Positions 17,878-26,458 of a DNA stretch of 64,000 nt are shown here, one piece after another. The notes beneath the pieces are model-generated. The model worked only from the letters and a program-made list of their open reading frames with translations. It searched no databases and had not been told where the DNA came from. The stretch is from positions 1 through 64,000 of the forward strand of contig OY760066.1 in assembly GCA_963662985.1 (NCBI GenBank), read 5' to 3'. Within the stretch, counting starts at the first letter, position 1; every line of letters begins with the position of its first letter. A program made the translations under genes and the position numbers. The DNA comes from G963662985 sp963662985. Its GTDB lineage: Bacteria; Chloroflexota; Anaerolineae; Anaerolineales; UBA11579.

Positions 17878-18828
17878 ATGAAACAAAAAATACTCACTGT
17901 AACCCTAAACCCTTCCATAGATAAGACAATCACGCTCGAAAATATAAATCTTAATCAATTAAATCGTGCAATCGATACCAGAGTAGATCCCGGTGGAAAA
18001 GGAATCAATGTTGCCAGAGTTCTTCAAAACCTCGGCATAGAAGTTTTAGCAACGGGTCTTATAGCCGGCGATATAGGCAAAAAACTTCTAAAAGCATTAG
18101 ATAATAGAGGAATTGCCAACGATTTTTATACCATTCAAGGCGAAACCAGAACAAACTTAAAACTCCTTGATTTGAGTAATCATAAAATTACTGAAATTAA
18201 TGAGCCCGGTGTTTTGATATCCGAAAATGACTTAAACGGATTCCGAAAAAAATATAAATCATTATTAAAGCAAGCAGAGATTATAGTGCTAAGCGGCAGC
18301 CTTCCTCCCGGAATACCCGTTAGTTTTTATCAAGAATGTATAGAAATCGGAAAAAAGAATAATAAAAAAGTAATCCTTGATGCGGATGGTCAAGTATTTA
18401 TTGAGGGGCTCAAAGCGATTCCATTTGCAATTAAACCGAATCTCCAAGAACTAGAAGTAGTAGCTGGCAAACAGATTAAAAACAAAGGCCAAATTATTGA
18501 AGAAATAAAGAAATTTATAAGTCAAGGAATCGAATTAGTCATCGTATCCATGGGCCCCGAAGGGGCAATTATTGGAAACAAACGTCAAATATTAAGCGTG
18601 GATACATGGAACATTGATGTTAAAGGTGCCACAGGTGCAGGAGATTCAATGGTAGCCGCATTGATCTATTCCCTTCAAAATCAATATTCTTTACAAGAAT
18701 TAGCAAAAATGAGTGTTGCTGCTGGAACCATCACAGCCTCAAAAGTTGGCACTCAAATATGTACATTAAATGAAGTAATCGATTCTATTGAGAACGTAAA
18801 AGTACATCAAGTACAAATTGAAAAATAA
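17878..18828 (+). CDS. fruK: PfkB-family 1-phosphofructokinase / tagatose-6-phosphate kinase-type
   Basis: 316 residues. The N-terminal signature TLNPSIDKTI and DPGGKGINVARVLQNLG is that of the FruK/LacC subgroup, and the C-terminal PfkB signature keeps the catalytic base in GATGAGDSMVAAL. It phosphorylates a hexose phosphate to the bisphosphate, feeding glycolysis. The neighbouring PTS protein belongs to the glucoside class rather than the fructose class, so the real substrate may not be fructose-1-phosphate; tagatose-6-phosphate or another ketose phosphate is possible. The DeoR gene lies 13 bp upstream. Confidence 0.85.
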   Translation: MKQKILTVTLNPSIDKTITLENINLNQLNRAIDTRVDPGGKGINVARVLQNLGIEVLATGLIAGDIGKKLLKALDNRGIANDFYTIQGETRTNLKLLDLSNHKITEINEPGVLISENDLNGFRKKYKSLLKQAEIIVLSGSLPPGIPVSFYQECIEIGKKNNKKVILDADGQVFIEGLKAIPFAIKPNLQELEVVAGKQIKNKGQIIEEIKKFISQGIELVIVSMGPEGAIIGNKRQILSVDTWNIDVKGATGAGDSMVAALIYSLQNQYSLQELAKMSVAAGTITASKVGTQICTLNEVIDSIENVKVHQVQIEK

Positions 18829-18898
18829 CTACAGCTAGCAAAGTAGATATTGTAAAACATCAAAATTTTATAGTACAAAAAATAAAAGGAGAAACTAT

Positions 18899-18922
18899 AT
18901 GGAAAGAATTAATTATGAATGA
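18899..18922 (+). other. Possible short leader ORF before the PTS gene
   Basis: ATG with a strong ribosome site (AAAAGGAG, 18884-18891) opens a 7-codon frame (MERINYE) that ends before the PTS gene in the 154-bp spacer. It may be a translated leader or the debris of a lost gene start. Confidence 0.2.
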
Positions 18923-18982
18923 CAACGATAGAAAGTAGTATACGTAAAATCGAATATAAGAATCTAAATAAAGGATTAAACT

Positions 18983-20848
18983 ATGGCGAAAGTCAACATA
19001 ATTGAAACAGCAAAGGGGATTATTGAAAGTCTTGGAGGCAAAGGTAATATCGGCTCCGTCTCTCATTGCGCAACTCGTTTGAGAGTATACGTAAATGATG
19101 AATCCAAGATCAACAAAGATTCATTGCTCAAAGTTCCTGGCGTGATCGCAATGGATAAAGCAACAGATCAATATCAAGTTATTCTTGGACAAATTGTGGA
19201 TGATGTATATAACGAAGTTGAAAAAATCATTGGAGTTCAAGCAAGCTCATCTTCAACCAAAAAAGAAAAAACTTTAAACCCAATCGCTCTCTTAGGGCGT
19301 TTATTTGAATTTATTGCAGGCATCATGCAACCAATTATTCCTGCATTGGTCACAGCCGGGTTGTTAAAAGTTTTATTGATCATTCTCAGTCTTTTGGGAC
19401 TACCTTCCACAAATTCAACCTATCAAATGTTGAATTTGCTCTCAGATGTGGTATTTTACTTCTTACCAGTTTTAGTTGCTTATTCAGCAGCCAAAAAATT
19501 CAATGCGAATATGGTGATTTCATTAGTACTTGCATGTGCACTAGTACATCCAAATTGGACAGCATTTGTCTCTGCTGGCGAACCCATGAAATTCTTCGGC
19601 ATTCCATTGTTGCTCACCACCTATAGCTCAACTTTTATCCAATCAATCTTAACAGTCTGGATTTTATCCTACGTTGAAAAATGGGTAAAAAAGATTATCC
19701 CCACCGTGGTTTCAAGCTTCTTTGTCCCATTCATAGTCACATTAATCATGGGTGTCATTATGTTTGTTGCCACAGCTCCTTTGGGTGGCTACTTAAGTGG
19801 TGCCATTGAAACATTCGTAGTCTGGATCAAAACCACCACAGGTGGGTTAGCTCCTGCCATCGTCACATTGCTTGGGCCATTCATCGCTATGGGCGGCATG
19901 CACTTAGCCTTGATTCCATTTGCAATCCAACAAATCACCACTGTCGGCTATGATGACTTGATTAACGTTTGGTTCCTCTGCTTCACAATTTCAGCTGGTG
20001 CAGTTGCCTTAGCAGTATTACTCAAAACCAAAAATAAGAATTTACGAACACTTGCCATTCCAGCCATGATTAGTGGTCTTTTTGGTGGTATTAGTGAACC
20101 AACTGTCTACGGTATATCAATGAAGATGGTAAAGCCTTACTGGGCAAACATCATTGCATCTAGTATTGCAGCACTTTATGCAGGTCTTGTACATTTGAAA
20201 GCCTACGCATTTGGTGCTTATTCTTTGACCAGCCTCTTAGCCTATATGGGTACTGAAGGTGACACCACAAACTTCATCCACGCTTGTATAACAGTGGCCA
20301 TTGATATTGTCGTTACAATTGCACTAGTCTACATCTTTGGCTTTGACGACTCAATCTATGGTGATGATGATTCCGAACTAACAACAAAATTAAAAGATGG
20401 AAAAATCGTCATGCCAGTTGAAGGGCAATATATCAAACAAGCAGATCTATCAGACAACACCTTCAAACAAGGTTATCTTGGTGCATGTTTTGGTGTCAAA
20501 CCAACCAAAACAGAAATCTATTCTCCCGTAAATGGTGTAGTTACCGTAGCTTACGAAACAAAACACGCATTTGGCATTGAAGGTGAAAACGGAGAAGAAA
20601 TTCTTGTACACATTGGCATTGATTCCGTCTATCTCAAAGGGGAAGGCCTCGAAAGTTATGTAAAAGTTGGCGATCAAGTAACAACAAACACCAAAATAGC
20701 CAGCTATGACAAAGCTGTTTTTGAGAAAAACAACATTGATCAAACCGTCATTGTGGCACTCACAAATAGCAAGAATTATGAAGAAGTAAACTTCAACTCA
20801 GTGAGCATCCCAACTTTTGGTGAAGTAGTAGCGGAGATGAAAGCGTAA
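18983..20848 (+). CDS. PTS glucoside-type EIIBCA permease
   Basis: 621 residues with fused domains in the order EIIB, EIIC, EIIA. EIIB (1-85) carries the phosphorylated Cys in SHCATRLRV. EIIC (about 105-455) has about 10 membrane segments, including GLLGPFIAMGGMH-like and GGISEPTVYGI motifs of the beta-glucoside/sucrose/trehalose (BglP/ScrA/TreP) class. EIIA (about 475-610) has two His motifs, TKHAFGI and LVHIGID. It takes up a glucoside with phosphorylation, using EI and HPr encoded elsewhere. Its stop overlaps the next ATG (TAATG), so translation is coupled to the esterase reading frame. Confidence 0.93.
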   Translation: MAKVNIIETAKGIIESLGGKGNIGSVSHCATRLRVYVNDESKINKDSLLKVPGVIAMDKATDQYQVILGQIVDDVYNEVEKIIGVQASSSSTKKEKTLNPIALLGRLFEFIAGIMQPIIPALVTAGLLKVLLIILSLLGLPSTNSTYQMLNLLSDVVFYFLPVLVAYSAAKKFNANMVISLVLACALVHPNWTAFVSAGEPMKFFGIPLLLTTYSSTFIQSILTVWILSYVEKWVKKIIPTVVSSFFVPFIVTLIMGVIMFVATAPLGGYLSGAIETFVVWIKTTTGGLAPAIVTLLGPFIAMGGMHLALIPFAIQQITTVGYDDLINVWFLCFTISAGAVALAVLLKTKNKNLRTLAIPAMISGLFGGISEPTVYGISMKMVKPYWANIIASSIAALYAGLVHLKAYAFGAYSLTSLLAYMGTEGDTTNFIHACITVAIDIVVTIALVYIFGFDDSIYGDDDSELTTKLKDGKIVMPVEGQYIKQADLSDNTFKQGYLGACFGVKPTKTEIYSPVNGVVTVAYETKHAFGIEGENGEEILVHIGIDSVYLKGEGLESYVKVGDQVTTNTKIASYDKAVFEKNNIDQTVIVALTNSKNYEEVNFNSVSIPTFGEVVAEMKA

Positions 20849-21047
20849 TGACAAGAAAATATGATATTAAACTTGTCTCTGAGATAAGAAATAAAGAATT
20901 TAGTACTATCGACGCAAATGGTATAAAAATCATAAACAAACCAGTGCCAGATGATGATAGAAAAAATATCTTAGACCCACGAGTGTTAGAAATTGCAAAG
21001 AAGAAAAGGAAGTACACAAAAACATTGTTTTTTCATCCAAATATAGT
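20848..21047 (+). pseudogene. 5' part of the esterase gene, out of frame
   Basis: Starts at the TAATG overlap with the PTS stop and encodes MTRKYDIKLVSEIRNKEF and about 45 further residues before running out of frame with the hydrolase. Restoring one T in the run of six T at about 21028-21033 would join it as ...LFFSSKYSLRAQR into the esterase frame. So this is the N-terminal segment of the same gene, separated by a 1-base deletion or a sequencing error. Confidence 0.55.
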
Positions 21048-21932
21048 TTGCGTGCTCAAAGAGTTCGCCCAGATAAAGTTAATTATGATCTCACACAAAC
21101 ACAAGTAGTCACAGAAGAAATTGTGATTCCCATCCAAAATGATCATTACATTGCCATTTTTGTGAACTATACAAATTCTTCAAAGAAAGACCGACCAGCA
21201 TTAATTTTTATTCATGGTGGTGGTTTCACAGCAGGTGACTACTCGATCTATGCAAATGCAATGAAATTTATCGCTGAACAATCAGAAGCAGTTGTTATTT
21301 TCCCAGAATACCGCCTTGCACCTGAAAATCCATTTCCAAACGGAATTGATGATTCATGGGCCACGATTGAATGGGTATATCAAAATGCAGAAGATTTAGG
21401 TATTGATAAAAACAAAATAATGGTCGCGGGTGATAGTGCCGGCGGAAACATAGCTGCAGCTTGTGAGATCAAAGACGAGAAAAATATCATAAAAGAATTG
21501 TGCTTACTCTATCCAAGTGTTGACTCCACACCCCTTGATGAGTTGAAAAATTATTCATGGTCATACGACATGTATCCTGTCATTGAAGAACATAAAGAAT
21601 ATGCAATCAATCGCATTGACAGAATCAAAGCAGGTTATCCAACCTTGGGTAAATATTATCTTCAAGGGAGAACAGACTACAAGGATCCGCTAGTATCAAT
21701 AGTCAACTATCCGAACTTGAAGAAATTTCCAAGAACAATCTTAATCTCTGCTGAATATGATTATCTGAGAGTGCAAACAGATTACTTTGCACACCTTTTA
21801 AAAGAAAACAACGTAGATGTCACCAACATACATTATCTAGGTTGCGACCATGGATTTTTAGATAGTCTCGGCATTGAACCGCAAGCAGAAGAGGTATGTT
21901 TACTGCTCGCAAAAGAGATAAAAAACATATAA
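21048..21932 (+). CDS. HSL-type alpha/beta-hydrolase (acetyl-esterase-like)
   Basis: 294 residues from a TTG without a good ribosome site; with the upstream segment the full protein would be about 361. Catalytic features are complete: oxyanion motif FIHGGGFTAGDY, nucleophile GDSAGGN, acid in SAEYDYLRVQ and His in LGCDHGFLDS. These place it in the hormone-sensitive-lipase esterase family. Following a PTS gene it could deacetylate imported glycosides (inference). Expression depends on whether the frameshift is real. Confidence 0.75.
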   Translation: MRAQRVRPDKVNYDLTQTQVVTEEIVIPIQNDHYIAIFVNYTNSSKKDRPALIFIHGGGFTAGDYSIYANAMKFIAEQSEAVVIFPEYRLAPENPFPNGIDDSWATIEWVYQNAEDLGIDKNKIMVAGDSAGGNIAAACEIKDEKNIIKELCLLYPSVDSTPLDELKNYSWSYDMYPVIEEHKEYAINRIDRIKAGYPTLGKYYLQGRTDYKDPLVSIVNYPNLKKFPRTILISAEYDYLRVQTDYFAHLLKENNVDVTNIHYLGCDHGFLDSLGIEPQAEEVCLLLAKEIKNI

Positions 21933-22009
21933 CAATTAGTCTTTAAATGAAGAACATAAAAAACTAACTAGGATTGTTTGAAGTTTTAGAATTTGAAGAC
22001 AAAGAAAAG

Positions 22010-22062
22010 TTCCCCAGCAGATCAAAACGTCGGTTCCAAGCTAACGTGATGTGCTGGGGGAA
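22010..22062 (+). terminator. Large hairpin after the esterase gene
   Basis: CCCCAGCA (22012-22019) pairs with TGCTGGGG (22052-22059), closing a 32-nt loop that itself holds ACGT/ACGT arms, and it is followed by AATTTGTTTA. It is probably the terminator of the PTS operon, though the U-tract is weak. It is the main feature in the first half of the 366-bp gap 21933-22298. Confidence 0.45.
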
Positions 22063-22128
22063 TTTGTTTAATTATACTAATTTATTTTGCAAAAATCGAA
22101 ATGACTTTCAAAAAATCGAAATTGATTG

Positions 22129-22158
22129 TTGACAATGCTATAACTAATAGTGTATATT
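22129..22158 (+). promoter_or_regulatory. Promoter of the GntR/ABC operon
   Basis: -35 TTGACA (22129-22134), 18-bp spacer, -10 TATATT (22153-22158). The left arm of the long palindrome begins inside the spacer, and the 5' leader to the GntR start is about 130 nt. Confidence 0.6.
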
Positions 22159-22198
22159 GTATTTGATATAACAAATACAATATACACTATTAGTTATA
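22139..22198. promoter_or_regulatory. Perfect 27-bp inverted repeat, probable GntR operator
   Basis: Arms 22139-22165 and 22172-22198 are exact inverse complements with a 6-bp spacer ATATAA. Each arm contains ACTAATAGTGTATATTGTAT. The element overlaps the -10 box and transcription start, where a repressor would block. The arm is long enough for two regulator dimers. The transcript starts inside it, so a full RNA hairpin is not expected on the plus strand. Confidence 0.6.
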
Positions 22199-22298
22199 AT
22201 CAAATACATATTACCTATAAGATATAAAGACTGACATTAATAAAAAAAGACATTATAATAAATTAATGAGAAACTAATTTTATTAATGTGAGGAAATT

Positions 22299-23054
22299 AT
22301 GAATAAAATAGATAAAACAAGTTCAACTCCATACTATAAACAACTTCGCTTAATGTTGCAGGATTATATTCTTTTAGGTGATTGGAATCCAGGTTATCTT
22401 TTACCAACAGAACAAGATTTATGCGACACATACGGAATAAGTCGCATTACAGCTAGAAAAGCACTTGACGATTTGGCTCAAGCTGGATTTATTGAAAGAA
22501 TTCAAGGAAAAGGCTCAATCGTAAAAGATCGCAGAAAAAACGCGATTCCTCAAGTACAAGGCTTTACTGAATCGACCAATAGCTCTGGAAGAAAAGCAAG
22601 AACAGAACTTATCGGAAAAGAGCTAGTCTATGGATTATCAGATATAAACCAAATTCTTGAACTAGATGAAGACGAACCTCTTTGGTCTTATCGTCGCCTC
22701 GGATATGTCAATGATGTCCCCGCAGTGTTAATGAATCACTATGTTTCACAAAAACTAGGGGACAAAATGAATGAGTATGATTTACGAGGAAAATCCTTCT
22801 TCTCAATGTATGAAAAAATTCTTAAAAGCCCCATAACTTCCCTAGAAAATGTAGTTGTTGCGGTGAATGCCAGCGCTGAAATGGCAAAGATCTTAGGCAT
22901 CGCCGAACATTCTGCTCAAATGTGGTTTAGAGGAATTGCATACATTGAAGGGGATATTCCCGTAGAAGTAAATAATTCCATTTTTAGAGCGGATTATTAC
23001 GAATTTAAAACGACTCTTTTTCGCCCTCGGAGAGAAGAAGTCGGTCAGATATAA
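22299..23054 (+). CDS. GntR-family (HutC/UTRA) regulator
   Basis: 251 residues. Winged helix at about 8-75 with LLPTEQDLCDTYGISRITARKALDDL and the wing FIERIQGKGSIV, then a UTRA ligand domain (about 90-245) that includes DEPLWSYRRLGYVNDVPAVLM and a C-terminal VEVNNSIFRADYYEFK. Family knowledge: UTRA domains bind sugar phosphates, amino sugars or similar. It heads a cluster with an ABC importer, SIS enzymes and a kinase, the same make-up as FrlR controlling fructosamine use. Probably it binds the palindrome at 22139-22198. Confidence 0.9.
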   Translation: MNKIDKTSSTPYYKQLRLMLQDYILLGDWNPGYLLPTEQDLCDTYGISRITARKALDDLAQAGFIERIQGKGSIVKDRRKNAIPQVQGFTESTNSSGRKARTELIGKELVYGLSDINQILELDEDEPLWSYRRLGYVNDVPAVLMNHYVSQKLGDKMNEYDLRGKSFFSMYEKILKSPITSLENVVVAVNASAEMAKILGIAEHSAQMWFRGIAYIEGDIPVEVNNSIFRADYYEFKTTLFRPRREEVGQI

Positions 23055-23151
23055 GTAAATGACAAATAGAGGGCTTTGTCTGGAAGGAGCTACCAAGAAT
23101 AACTACAAACCTGATTTATTTTATTGTTTTTTATAAAAGGAGAAAAATTTA

Positions 23152-24504
23152 ATGAAAAATAAGTCAATTTTTATTGCGGTGTCATTGTTAGTAATAGCCC
23201 TTGCATTGATGGCATCTCAACCCGCAATAACAGAAGCATCTGTTATTAATGATCCATCAACCTCAACTCAATCTGAGGGAAAAGATCCCGTTGTATTAAC
23301 CTTCTTGAAAATTGCAGACGAATTAGAAGCGCAAGCTTTTGTTGACATGGTCAAAGAATTCCAAACAATTGAAGATGGAAAATGGTCCTACGTAACTGTT
23401 GAATATGATACAAAACCATGGGCAGAATTGTTCCCTGCAATTTCTAGAGCAATTGCCACAGGTTCAGATGTTGATATTATTCAAGCTGATGGACCAAACG
23501 TCAAAAGCTTTGCCTATAATGGCATTTTGGCAGATCTTACAGATGAATACTCAGCAGAAGAATTAGCACAATGGGCACCTAGCTCCGTTGCAGAAGGCTC
23601 TTTAGACGGCCGTTTTTATGCTCCCCCTGAAGCAGAATCATGCCAATTGATGTGGTACAACGCAGACATGTTAGATGCTGCAGGTATTGATGTAACAACC
23701 ACCGATGGTTGGACATATGGTGATGACGGAACAGGTCTTGTCAACTGGCAAAAATTGACAACAGATGAAAATGGTGATGGCAATCCTGAAGTCTATGGTT
23801 TCTCAACCATTGGTTTCTATGATTACTTCTATCGCATTCCTGCCCGTTCAAACGGTGTAGTTGGAGATGCCACCTATCAAGGTGTCTCTGATGATGGTCT
23901 CACCTTCACAGGTTATTTCGACACAGAAGAAGCTGTCGAAGCTTATCAATTCATGCAAGACATGGTCTACAAATATAACATTGCTTCACCAGAAGTGATT
24001 TCAAACCAAATGCTTTCTGGCTTGGCAGCCACCGTCTTCTATCAAGACATGATTATTGGTACACAAAAAGACCAATTCCCGGATTTCAACATGGGCGCAA
24101 TCGAACCTCCATATTTTGAAACACCTCTTTGCCAAACAGGTTCATGGCACTACGGCGTTGCCGCCAACACAGATAATTACGAAGAAGCAGTTGCATTTGT
24201 CAAATTTGCTTCCAGTGATGCTGGCGCAAAATACATTTGGGATTACAAAAACCAAATGCCCGCAAACTTAGCTCTTTTCAACTCCATTGATGAATTCAGT
24301 GAAGATGGAAACCCCCGTGCCTTGATGGCTGATTTCTTCCAAGAATATGGTGCACCTCGTATTGAAACAGTTGCATATACAGAATACAACACACTCTTTG
24401 GACAATTTTTCACAGATTTGATGTCTGGTGAAGAAGATGTACAAGCACTAACAACAGAATATGCAGAGTTAATGGACGAAGCAGCATTGAAATATGCAAA
24501 ATAG
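23152..24504 (+). CDS. ABC sugar-type extracellular solute-binding protein
   Basis: 450 residues, family 1 solute-binding protein (CUT1 type). The N-terminus is a Sec-type signal (KSIFIAVSLLVIALALMA) but without a lipobox Cys, so the protein is either released or membrane-anchored by an uncleaved signal, unlike the BMP-type binding protein at 39115. Landmarks: VEYDTKPWAELFPAISRAIA, DIIQADGPNVKSFAYNGIL, MWYNADMLDAAGIDV and the repeated EEAVAFVKFASSDAG. The mature protein is acidic. The two cognate permeases follow after a hairpin. No ATPase is encoded here, so it presumably shares a multitask MsiK/MsmX-like one. Confidence 0.9.
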   Translation: MKNKSIFIAVSLLVIALALMASQPAITEASVINDPSTSTQSEGKDPVVLTFLKIADELEAQAFVDMVKEFQTIEDGKWSYVTVEYDTKPWAELFPAISRAIATGSDVDIIQADGPNVKSFAYNGILADLTDEYSAEELAQWAPSSVAEGSLDGRFYAPPEAESCQLMWYNADMLDAAGIDVTTTDGWTYGDDGTGLVNWQKLTTDENGDGNPEVYGFSTIGFYDYFYRIPARSNGVVGDATYQGVSDDGLTFTGYFDTEEAVEAYQFMQDMVYKYNIASPEVISNQMLSGLAATVFYQDMIIGTQKDQFPDFNMGAIEPPYFETPLCQTGSWHYGVAANTDNYEEAVAFVKFASSDAGAKYIWDYKNQMPANLALFNSIDEFSEDGNPRALMADFFQEYGAPRIETVAYTEYNTLFGQFFTDLMSGEEDVQALTTEYAELMDEAALKYAK

Positions 24505-24516
24505 ATTCTAAATATC

Positions 24517-24550
24517 GAAAGCCTGTCATCATTTCGATGGCAGGCTTTTC
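24517..24550 (+). terminator. Intercistronic hairpin after the binding-protein gene
   Basis: Stem GAAAGCCTGTCATC / GATGGCAGGCTTTTC (one G-T pair) with a 5-nt loop in the 69-bp gap. Such hairpins commonly stabilise the upstream message and lower permease expression relative to the binding protein. Confidence 0.6.
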
Positions 24551-24573
24551 AAAAATTTCAATAAGAGGAAAAA

Positions 24574-25494
24574 ATGGAAACCTCAGTCACCACAACTAAT
24601 AAAAATACAAAAACAAAATGGTGGAAAAAACAACACAACATTGAATATATAATCGGATTTCTGTTTGTCTTTCCAGCATTATTAAATTTTGCAATTTTCC
24701 GATATTACCCCATGATTTGGTCTGCAAACACAAGTTTATGGGATTATAGCCTTCTGGGGGGATTTGAGAAATTTGTTGGTTTTGAAAACTATCATCACAT
24801 GTTTACTGATAAATATTTTTGGGGCAGTTTGTTAGTAACCGCCAAATTTTTCCTGATGTATGTTCCATCAGTAGTAGCCCTAGCTACCTTACTAGCAGTA
24901 TTTGTATCTCAAAACAGAAAGGGTATGAATGTTGCTCGAGCAATTATTTATATACCAGTTGTTACATCATTTGTAGTCGTATCAATCATTTGGGGGATGT
25001 TACTCAATCGACAAATTGGTTTAGTAAATTCAATTATCCAAGCACTTGGCTTTGATCCAGTAACATTTCTTATGGACAAAAAGAATGCCCTTCCTACCAT
25101 CGCCATGATTTCAATCTGGAAAAACGTTGGATATAGCATGATCATCATCGTCGCTGCACTAAAAGGAATCTCAAAATCATTTTATGAAGCAGCCATTGTC
25201 GATGGTGCCAATGCATGGCAAAGATTTTGGAAGATCACCATCCCCATGATCCGCCGTCAACTAATGTTCGTCACTGTCTGGGCAACATTAGGAGCTTTTC
25301 AAGTGTTTATTCCTATATATTCTCTCACTCAAGGTGGTCCTCGAAGAGCGACCAGAGTGATTGTTTACTATCTTTATGAACGCGCCTTTGCTTTCGGTGA
25401 AATGGGATATGCCTCAGCGATTTCCATCTTCTTATTAATTTTGCTTCTCATTATCAGTGTAATTCAAATGAGAGCGTTTAAACAGGATTATTAA
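24574..25494 (+). CDS. ABC sugar permease, MalF-like
   Basis: 306 residues, six membrane segments after a basic N-terminus. It carries the EAA loop facing the ATPase: EAAIVDGANAWQRFWKITIPMI. The segment FRYYPMIWSANTSLWDYSLLGGFEKFVGFENY is typical of the MalF/UgpA-type first permease. It pairs with the permease that follows and with the binding protein upstream. Confidence 0.92.
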   Translation: METSVTTTNKNTKTKWWKKQHNIEYIIGFLFVFPALLNFAIFRYYPMIWSANTSLWDYSLLGGFEKFVGFENYHHMFTDKYFWGSLLVTAKFFLMYVPSVVALATLLAVFVSQNRKGMNVARAIIYIPVVTSFVVVSIIWGMLLNRQIGLVNSIIQALGFDPVTFLMDKKNALPTIAMISIWKNVGYSMIIIVAALKGISKSFYEAAIVDGANAWQRFWKITIPMIRRQLMFVTVWATLGAFQVFIPIYSLTQGGPRRATRVIVYYLYERAFAFGEMGYASAISIFLLILLLIISVIQMRAFKQDY

Positions 25495-25506
25495 AAGGTG
25501 AGCACT

Positions 25507-26424
25507 ATGACAGAATCTACTCTTTCAAATGATCAACATGTTGGTCGAACAAAAAAACAATTTAAAAAAATAGGTAGTGCTATCTTTACAATTATTATCT
25601 ATTTATTGATATTCTTAGTTTTTGCACTACCGTTGTTATATGTTTTAGCAAATAGTGTGCGAACGAATACAATGATTTGGGAGCATGCCTACCCAATCTC
25701 ATGGAAAACATTCTTCCCCTATGAAGGCATAACATTTGCCAATTTTGCACAAACATTAGGAATTGGTGTAAAAGGTGAAGGGCTCGGCATGGATATTAGC
25801 CGCAACCTCTTAATTTCATTGCTAACCGCCATTATTGTAGTGGGCTCATCTTTGATCTTCAACACCTCAGCTGCGTATTTCTTTGGACGATTAAAATTCC
25901 CCGGCAAAAAATACCTCTTGGTTTATGTCCTAGCAACCATGATGATTCCACAACAAGTAGTCGCTATTCCGCTCTATTTTGTTGCAGAGAAATTGCATAT
26001 GATCAATACCTTCTGGGCATTAGTCATACCCTGGTATGCCAGTCCATTCGTAGTATTTTTGCTAACCCAATTTATGTCAGATCTTCCTGAAGATTATGAC
26101 GAAGCCGCAAAAATAGATGGGGCAAATCTTTGGCAAATTCTATGGAAAATAGTTCTTCCAAACGTAATCCCAGGATTATTGACCGTCTCAATTATGGAAT
26201 TTCAATTTATTTGGAATGAGTTTTATTGGCCATTGATAGCGATTAGTAACAAAAACCTCTACCCAGTGCAAGTGGCAATTGCCTCTCAATTTGGAGAAAG
26301 AACACCAGATTGGGGAGTTGTTTTCGCTGCGATGGTTCTCGCATCTGCGCCAATTATTGTCTTGTTCCTATTCTTACAAAAATACTTCTTTGAAAGCGTT
26401 GCTCGCTCTGGAGTAAAAGGATAA
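25507..26424 (+). CDS. ABC sugar permease, MalG-like
   Basis: 305 residues from ATG 25507; the GTG at 25498 belongs to its ribosome site (AAAGGTGAG). Six membrane segments and the EAA loop EAAKIDGANLWQILWKIVLPNVIPG identify the second CUT1 permease. The C-terminus ends with FESVARSGVKG, the usual MalG-type tail. It begins 12 bp after the first permease. Confidence 0.92.
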   Translation: MTESTLSNDQHVGRTKKQFKKIGSAIFTIIIYLLIFLVFALPLLYVLANSVRTNTMIWEHAYPISWKTFFPYEGITFANFAQTLGIGVKGEGLGMDISRNLLISLLTAIIVVGSSLIFNTSAAYFFGRLKFPGKKYLLVYVLATMMIPQQVVAIPLYFVAEKLHMINTFWALVIPWYASPFVVFLLTQFMSDLPEDYDEAAKIDGANLWQILWKIVLPNVIPGLLTVSIMEFQFIWNEFYWPLIAISNKNLYPVQVAIASQFGERTPDWGVVFAAMVLASAPIIVLFLFLQKYFFESVARSGVKG

Positions 26425-26458
26425 ATGAAGTTAAAAATTAATATACGGAGACCATACA

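Noticed and set aside
18860..19066. Minus-strand 68-codon frame over the fruK-PTS spacer
   Set aside because: It runs into the PTS N-terminus, has no ribosome site, and its Phe/Tyr/Ile-rich product has no recognisable features.
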